From Emticicia sp031378715 (GTDB taxonomy: Bacteria > Bacteroidota > Bacteroidia > Cytophagales > Spirosomataceae): a stretch of 9,608 nucleotides of DNA. Below, one piece after another: positions 6,426 to 9,608 of the stretch; within the stretch, counting starts at the first letter, position 1, and each line of letters starts with the position of its first letter. Location: NCBI GenBank assembly GCA_031378715.1, contig JANNEN010000232.1:1-9608 (forward strand), in the 5' to 3' direction. The position numbers and the translations under genes were made by a program. The notes under the pieces are model-generated. The model searched no databases and was not told where the DNA came from. It worked only from the letters and a program-made list of their open reading frames with translations.

Positions 6426-8921
6426 ATGAAATTTCTTAGATTATTCTTATTGATATTTTCCCCTTTCTTAGTTTTTGCCCAAGAAAATAGTACTTTCGTT
6501 CCTGCCAATGGAATATATAATGGCTCTAAAACCATTCTTCACGATCTCATTCATACCAAACTCGAATTACGCCCCGACTGGTCAAAACAGCACCTTTTCG
6601 GTAAAGCAACGCTTACGTTAAAATCCCATTTTTATGACCAATCCGAATTGAATTTAGATGCCAAAGGGCTTGATATTCAGTCGGTTATGATGAAAAAAGA
6701 TAGTTTGAAGTTTGAATACAACAAGAAAATTTTGCGTATAGATTTGGGTAAAACCTTCACCCGAAAAGATACGCTATTGATTGAAATTAGTTACGTTGCT
6801 AAACCCAACGACTTACCCGTGAGTGGGAGTGCGGCCATTGTTGCCGACAAAGGTTTGTACTTTATTAATCCATTGGGAACTGAACCAGACAAACCCCAGC
6901 AAATTTGGACACAAGGCGAAACCGAGGCAAATTCATGTTGGTTTCCGACGATTGATTCGCCCAATCAAAAGATGACGCAAGAGGTTTTTCTGACCGTAGA
7001 AAATAAATTTCTGACACTTTCCAACGGAAAACTCATTTCTTCAAAACAAAACTCGGACGGCACCCGCACCGATTACTGGAAGCAAGCCAAACCCGCTGCT
7101 CCATATTTGACGATGATTGCGGTCGGTGAATTTAAAAAAATTATTGACCCAAATTTTAAAGATTTTGAAGTAAGTTATTACGTTGAGCCAAAATATGAGC
7201 AGTACGCCATAAATATTTTCGGAAGAACGCCCGAAATGATTAGGTTTTTTGAGAAAATATTGGGGATAAAATATCCGTGGGAAAAATACGCCCAAATTGC
7301 CGTTCGGGACTACGTTTCGGGGGCAATGGAAAATACCACGGCAACGGTTCACGGTGATTTTGTGCAGAAAGATAAGCAACAATTAGTCGATGATAATGAT
7401 GATGGCGTGATTGCCCACGAGTTGTTTCATCATTGGTTTGGCGATTTGGTAACGTGCGAATCTTGGGCAAACTTACCGCTCAATGAAGCCTTTGCCGACT
7501 ACTCGGAGTATCTTTGGGCAAACCACAAATACGGAAAAGATGAGGGTGATTTGGTAGCGTACATTGCCCTAAATCAATATTTGGCCGAGGCAAAAGAAAA
7601 GCAAGAACCGCTCATTCGGTTTCGGTATTTGGATAAAGAAGATATGTTTGACTCACATTCGTACGCCAAAGGAGGACGGATTTTACATCAATTGAGAAAC
7701 CAAGTGGGTGATGCTGCTTTTTTTGAATCTCTAAAATTATACCTAACCCAACACGCCCACAAAACTGCCGAGATTGAAGATTTGCGAATCGCTTTTGAAC
7801 AGACAACTGGTCAGGATTTGCATTGGTTCTTTGATCAATGGTTCTTAAAATCTGGCCACCCCGCTTTGCAGGTTTCGCACGCAATACAAAAAGGAAAGTT
7901 GAAATTGACTATCAATCAAACCCAAGATACAACCTTCGCTGGGGTGTATCGATTGCCGTTAAAAGTGTTGTTAAAGACTGATAACGAGCAAGTTGTCCAT
8001 GAAATTGAGCTAAACAAAGCCAAACATGTATTTGAATTAGAATCAAGTTTTACACCCAAAATGGTGCTGCTCGACCCCGATAATATCTTGGTCGGAACGA
8101 TTGAACACCAAAAGTCGCAGGAAGAATTAATTTATCAGTTTCATAACGCCACAGGCATCGCCACGAAGTTGAACGTGCTGGAAACTTTGACCTACATTCC
8201 CGAAAGTGATACCACTTTTTATAATCCTCCTGCCGAAAAAGGTATTAGAAATTTGCTGATTTCGGCCACAAAAGATAAGTTTTGGCGAGTGCGGCAGTTT
8301 GCCGTGCAGAAATTATTTGATTATAATGCCGATGACTTTTTGGAAGTTGAGCGAGCCTTGCAGCAGCGGGTTAGCGATGAGCGTTCGTACGTGCGTGCCG
8401 ATGCGATTTTGGCGATGAAAGGTTTTCAAAACCCCCAAAATGACATACTTTTTCGGGCGGCTCTTGCAGATTCATCTCATACCGTACGGGCGGCCGCTAT
8501 TGAGGCGTTATTAGCGAGTCACCCCGCTGATGCCGTTGAGTTGGCTTTGAAGTTTGACACCAGTACCAACCCAAATATTTTTGCGGCAGTGGCCAATTAT
8601 TTTGCTGAGGAGGCCTCTCCGCTACGCTTCGATTGGTTTGAGAAACATTTGAAAAACATGAAAGGCAATGATTTATACCAAGTTTTAGGTATATTTGGAG
8701 CGTATTTAGTAAAATCAAGTCCCGAGGTGCAGCTCAAAAGTTTGCCCTTGCTGGTCGATATTGCAAAAAATGATTCGCAGTGGTACGTACGTTTTGCGGG
8801 AATGCAAACCCTCAGTTTGATTGCCGAAAATAAAACAGTAAAGCGAGTAATGAAAGAAATTATTGCCTCCGAAAAAGATGAGCGGCTCTTAAAAGTTTAT
8901 AAGCAATTTAATGATTTGTAG
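6426..8921 (+). CDS. Secreted M1 family zinc aminopeptidase with HEAT-like C-terminal region
   Basis: The enzyme would remove N-terminal residues from peptides outside the cytoplasm. A signal peptide (residues 1-18, ending FLVFA before Q19) is present. The N-terminal beta domain runs to about residue 215. The exopeptidase motif GAMEN is at 299-303. The zinc site HELFHH gives H331, E332 and H335, with the third ligand E354 in NEAFADY, exactly the HExxH-x18-E spacing of the family. Y413 in YAKGGR is the likely transition-state tyrosine. FDQWF at 469-473 closes the catalytic part. A beta domain follows to about 570, then helical HEAT-like repeats from about 608 to the end (for example WRVRQFAVQKL, YVRADAILAM, HTVRAAAIEALL, WYVRFAGMQTL). 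At 831 residues it is complete, with all catalytic residues. Its natural substrate is unknown. The next gene starts six bases after its stop. Confidence 0.95.
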   Translation: MKFLRLFLLIFSPFLVFAQENSTFVPANGIYNGSKTILHDLIHTKLELRPDWSKQHLFGKATLTLKSHFYDQSELNLDAKGLDIQSVMMKKDSLKFEYNKKILRIDLGKTFTRKDTLLIEISYVAKPNDLPVSGSAAIVADKGLYFINPLGTEPDKPQQIWTQGETEANSCWFPTIDSPNQKMTQEVFLTVENKFLTLSNGKLISSKQNSDGTRTDYWKQAKPAAPYLTMIAVGEFKKIIDPNFKDFEVSYYVEPKYEQYAINIFGRTPEMIRFFEKILGIKYPWEKYAQIAVRDYVSGAMENTTATVHGDFVQKDKQQLVDDNDDGVIAHELFHHWFGDLVTCESWANLPLNEAFADYSEYLWANHKYGKDEGDLVAYIALNQYLAEAKEKQEPLIRFRYLDKEDMFDSHSYAKGGRILHQLRNQVGDAAFFESLKLYLTQHAHKTAEIEDLRIAFEQTTGQDLHWFFDQWFLKSGHPALQVSHAIQKGKLKLTINQTQDTTFAGVYRLPLKVLLKTDNEQVVHEIELNKAKHVFELESSFTPKMVLLDPDNILVGTIEHQKSQEELIYQFHNATGIATKLNVLETLTYIPESDTTFYNPPAEKGIRNLLISATKDKFWRVRQFAVQKLFDYNADDFLEVERALQQRVSDERSYVRADAILAMKGFQNPQNDILFRAALADSSHTVRAAAIEALLASHPADAVELALKFDTSTNPNIFAAVANYFAEEASPLRFDWFEKHLKNMKGNDLYQVLGIFGAYLVKSSPEVQLKSLPLLVDIAKNDSQWYVRFAGMQTLSLIAENKTVKRVMKEIIASEKDERLLKVYKQFNDL

Positions 8922-8927
8922 AAAAAA

Positions 8928-9575
8928 ATGAATAGAAACCTTCGAGATGGACTTAATTTTTTTTCAAAAGTAACTCGCCCACGGGCTTGGAACGCTTTGA
9001 AGAACGTGTCGAGTTATCTTGAATCGAAACTTACGGGCAATTCTATTCATCGAGGACTGCCGATTGCTATTTCGTTTGAGCCAACTACCTCGTGTAATCT
9101 TCGTTGCCCCGAATGTCCGAGCGGTTTACGGAGTTTTACCCGCCCAACGGGTATGCTTCCCGAAAAACTTTTTAAGCAAACCATTGACGAACTTTCGGAA
9201 ACACTCTTATATTTGATTTTTTATTTTCAAGGCGAGCCGTATCTGCACCCCAAGTTTTTGGATTTGGTAAAGTACGCCAGCCAAAAGAAAATCTACACCG
9301 CCACTTCAACCAATGCCCATTATCTGACCGATGAAACTGCCCAAAAAACCATCGAATCGGGGCTTGACCGCCTCATTATATCGATTGACGGCACTACGCA
9401 GGAAGTTTATGAGCAATATCGAGTTGGTGGAAATCTCTCAAAAGTCATTGAGGGAACAAAAAAAATAGTGCATTGGAAAAAAGAACTGAAATCAAAAACG
9501 CCGCACATTATTTTTCAGTTTTTGGTCGTCAAACCGAACGAGCACCAAAACCCTGAAATTTATCGCCGCGTGTGA
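8928..9575 (+). CDS. Radical SAM protein, 3' end frameshifted or truncated
   Basis: This is an iron-sulfur radical SAM enzyme. The cluster motif CNLRCPEC gives C56, C60 and C63, preceded by the strand ISFEPTTS and followed by PSGLRSFTRPTG. QGEP at 101-104 with LHP after it is the SAM-binding glycine motif, and LIISIDGTTQEVYEQYR at 149-165 is the next conserved strand. The product is of the type often followed by a SPASM domain with extra cysteines, but the frame stops at residue 215, shortly after VVKPNEHQ. Family members usually exceed 300 residues. From about 9555 another frame (codons starting at 9544 and every third base) reads ACEAMGKGFWCYS to the window end without a stop, suggesting a one-base shift in or near CGCCGCG (9557-9570). 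The start ATG follows the peptidase stop by six bases. The substrate cannot be told from sequence. Confidence 0.85.
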   Translation: MNRNLRDGLNFFSKVTRPRAWNALKNVSSYLESKLTGNSIHRGLPIAISFEPTTSCNLRCPECPSGLRSFTRPTGMLPEKLFKQTIDELSETLLYLIFYFQGEPYLHPKFLDLVKYASQKKIYTATSTNAHYLTDETAQKTIESGLDRLIISIDGTTQEVYEQYRVGGNLSKVIEGTKKIVHWKKELKSKTPHIIFQFLVVKPNEHQNPEIYRRV

Positions 9576-9608
9576 GGCGATGGGCAAAGGCTTCTGGTGC
9601 TATTCCAA

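Noticed and set aside
7041..7470. Minus-strand open frames opposite the aminopeptidase catalytic region
   Set aside because: They lie antisense to a conserved catalytic domain, have low-complexity, non-family sequence and no start signals; they are shadows.
9019..9216. Small plus-strand frame inside the radical SAM gene
   Set aside because: It overlaps the cluster-binding motif of the real frame and has no recognisable domain.
5218..9575. A peptide-modification (RiPP) locus made of the radical SAM protein and the peptidase
   Set aside because: No precursor peptide, no exporter and no recognition domain are visible; the peptidase is a general secreted M1 enzyme, so close spacing alone does not support it.

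Overview
The window looks like ordinary chromosomal DNA of a Bacteroidota bacterium, most likely a Cytophagales-type organism (class-level placement is inference). The reasons are AT-rich DNA with A-rich leaders and no clear Shine-Dalgarno sites, promoter-like TAnnTTTG motifs, a LolC/LolE-type permease directly downstream of rbfA, and secreted proteins typical of the phylum. Genes are intact and densely packed except at the right edge.

Layout. Positions 33-1628 (minus) encode peptide chain release factor 3 (prfC). Upstream of it on the same strand is a polytopic membrane protein of unknown function with a GT-C-glycosyltransferase-like layout (1714 to about 3123, minus). A hairpin terminator and a TACCTTTG promoter motif sit in the short gap between the two. 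A divergent intergenic region with 8-bp tandem repeats (3228-3263 and 3290-3305) separates this pair from the plus-strand genes. These begin with rbfA (3345-3710), a 30S maturation factor.

The 268-bp gap after rbfA (3711-3978) holds the most unusual structure in the window. It is a 150-bp element with perfect 16-bp inverted termini and three further nested stems, set between tandem TCAATTA heptamers. Downstream, on the plus strand and closely spaced, are a LolC/LolE-type ABC permease starting with TTG (3979-5181), a secreted protein built from two gapless lipocalin-like repeats (5218-6390), a secreted M1 zinc aminopeptidase with a HEAT-like C-terminal tail (6426-8921), and a radical SAM protein (8928-9575). 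The reading frame of the last gene stops early but seems to continue in another frame up to the window end.

The genes do not form an obvious single pathway. prfC and rbfA act on the ribosome, while the permease, the lipocalin-like protein and the aminopeptidase act in or beyond the inner membrane. I see no phage, CRISPR, toxin-antitoxin or defence locus, no tRNA or rRNA, and no convincing new multi-gene system. The points worth a second look are the nested hairpin element, the tandem repeats, the duplicated secreted protein and the apparent frameshift.
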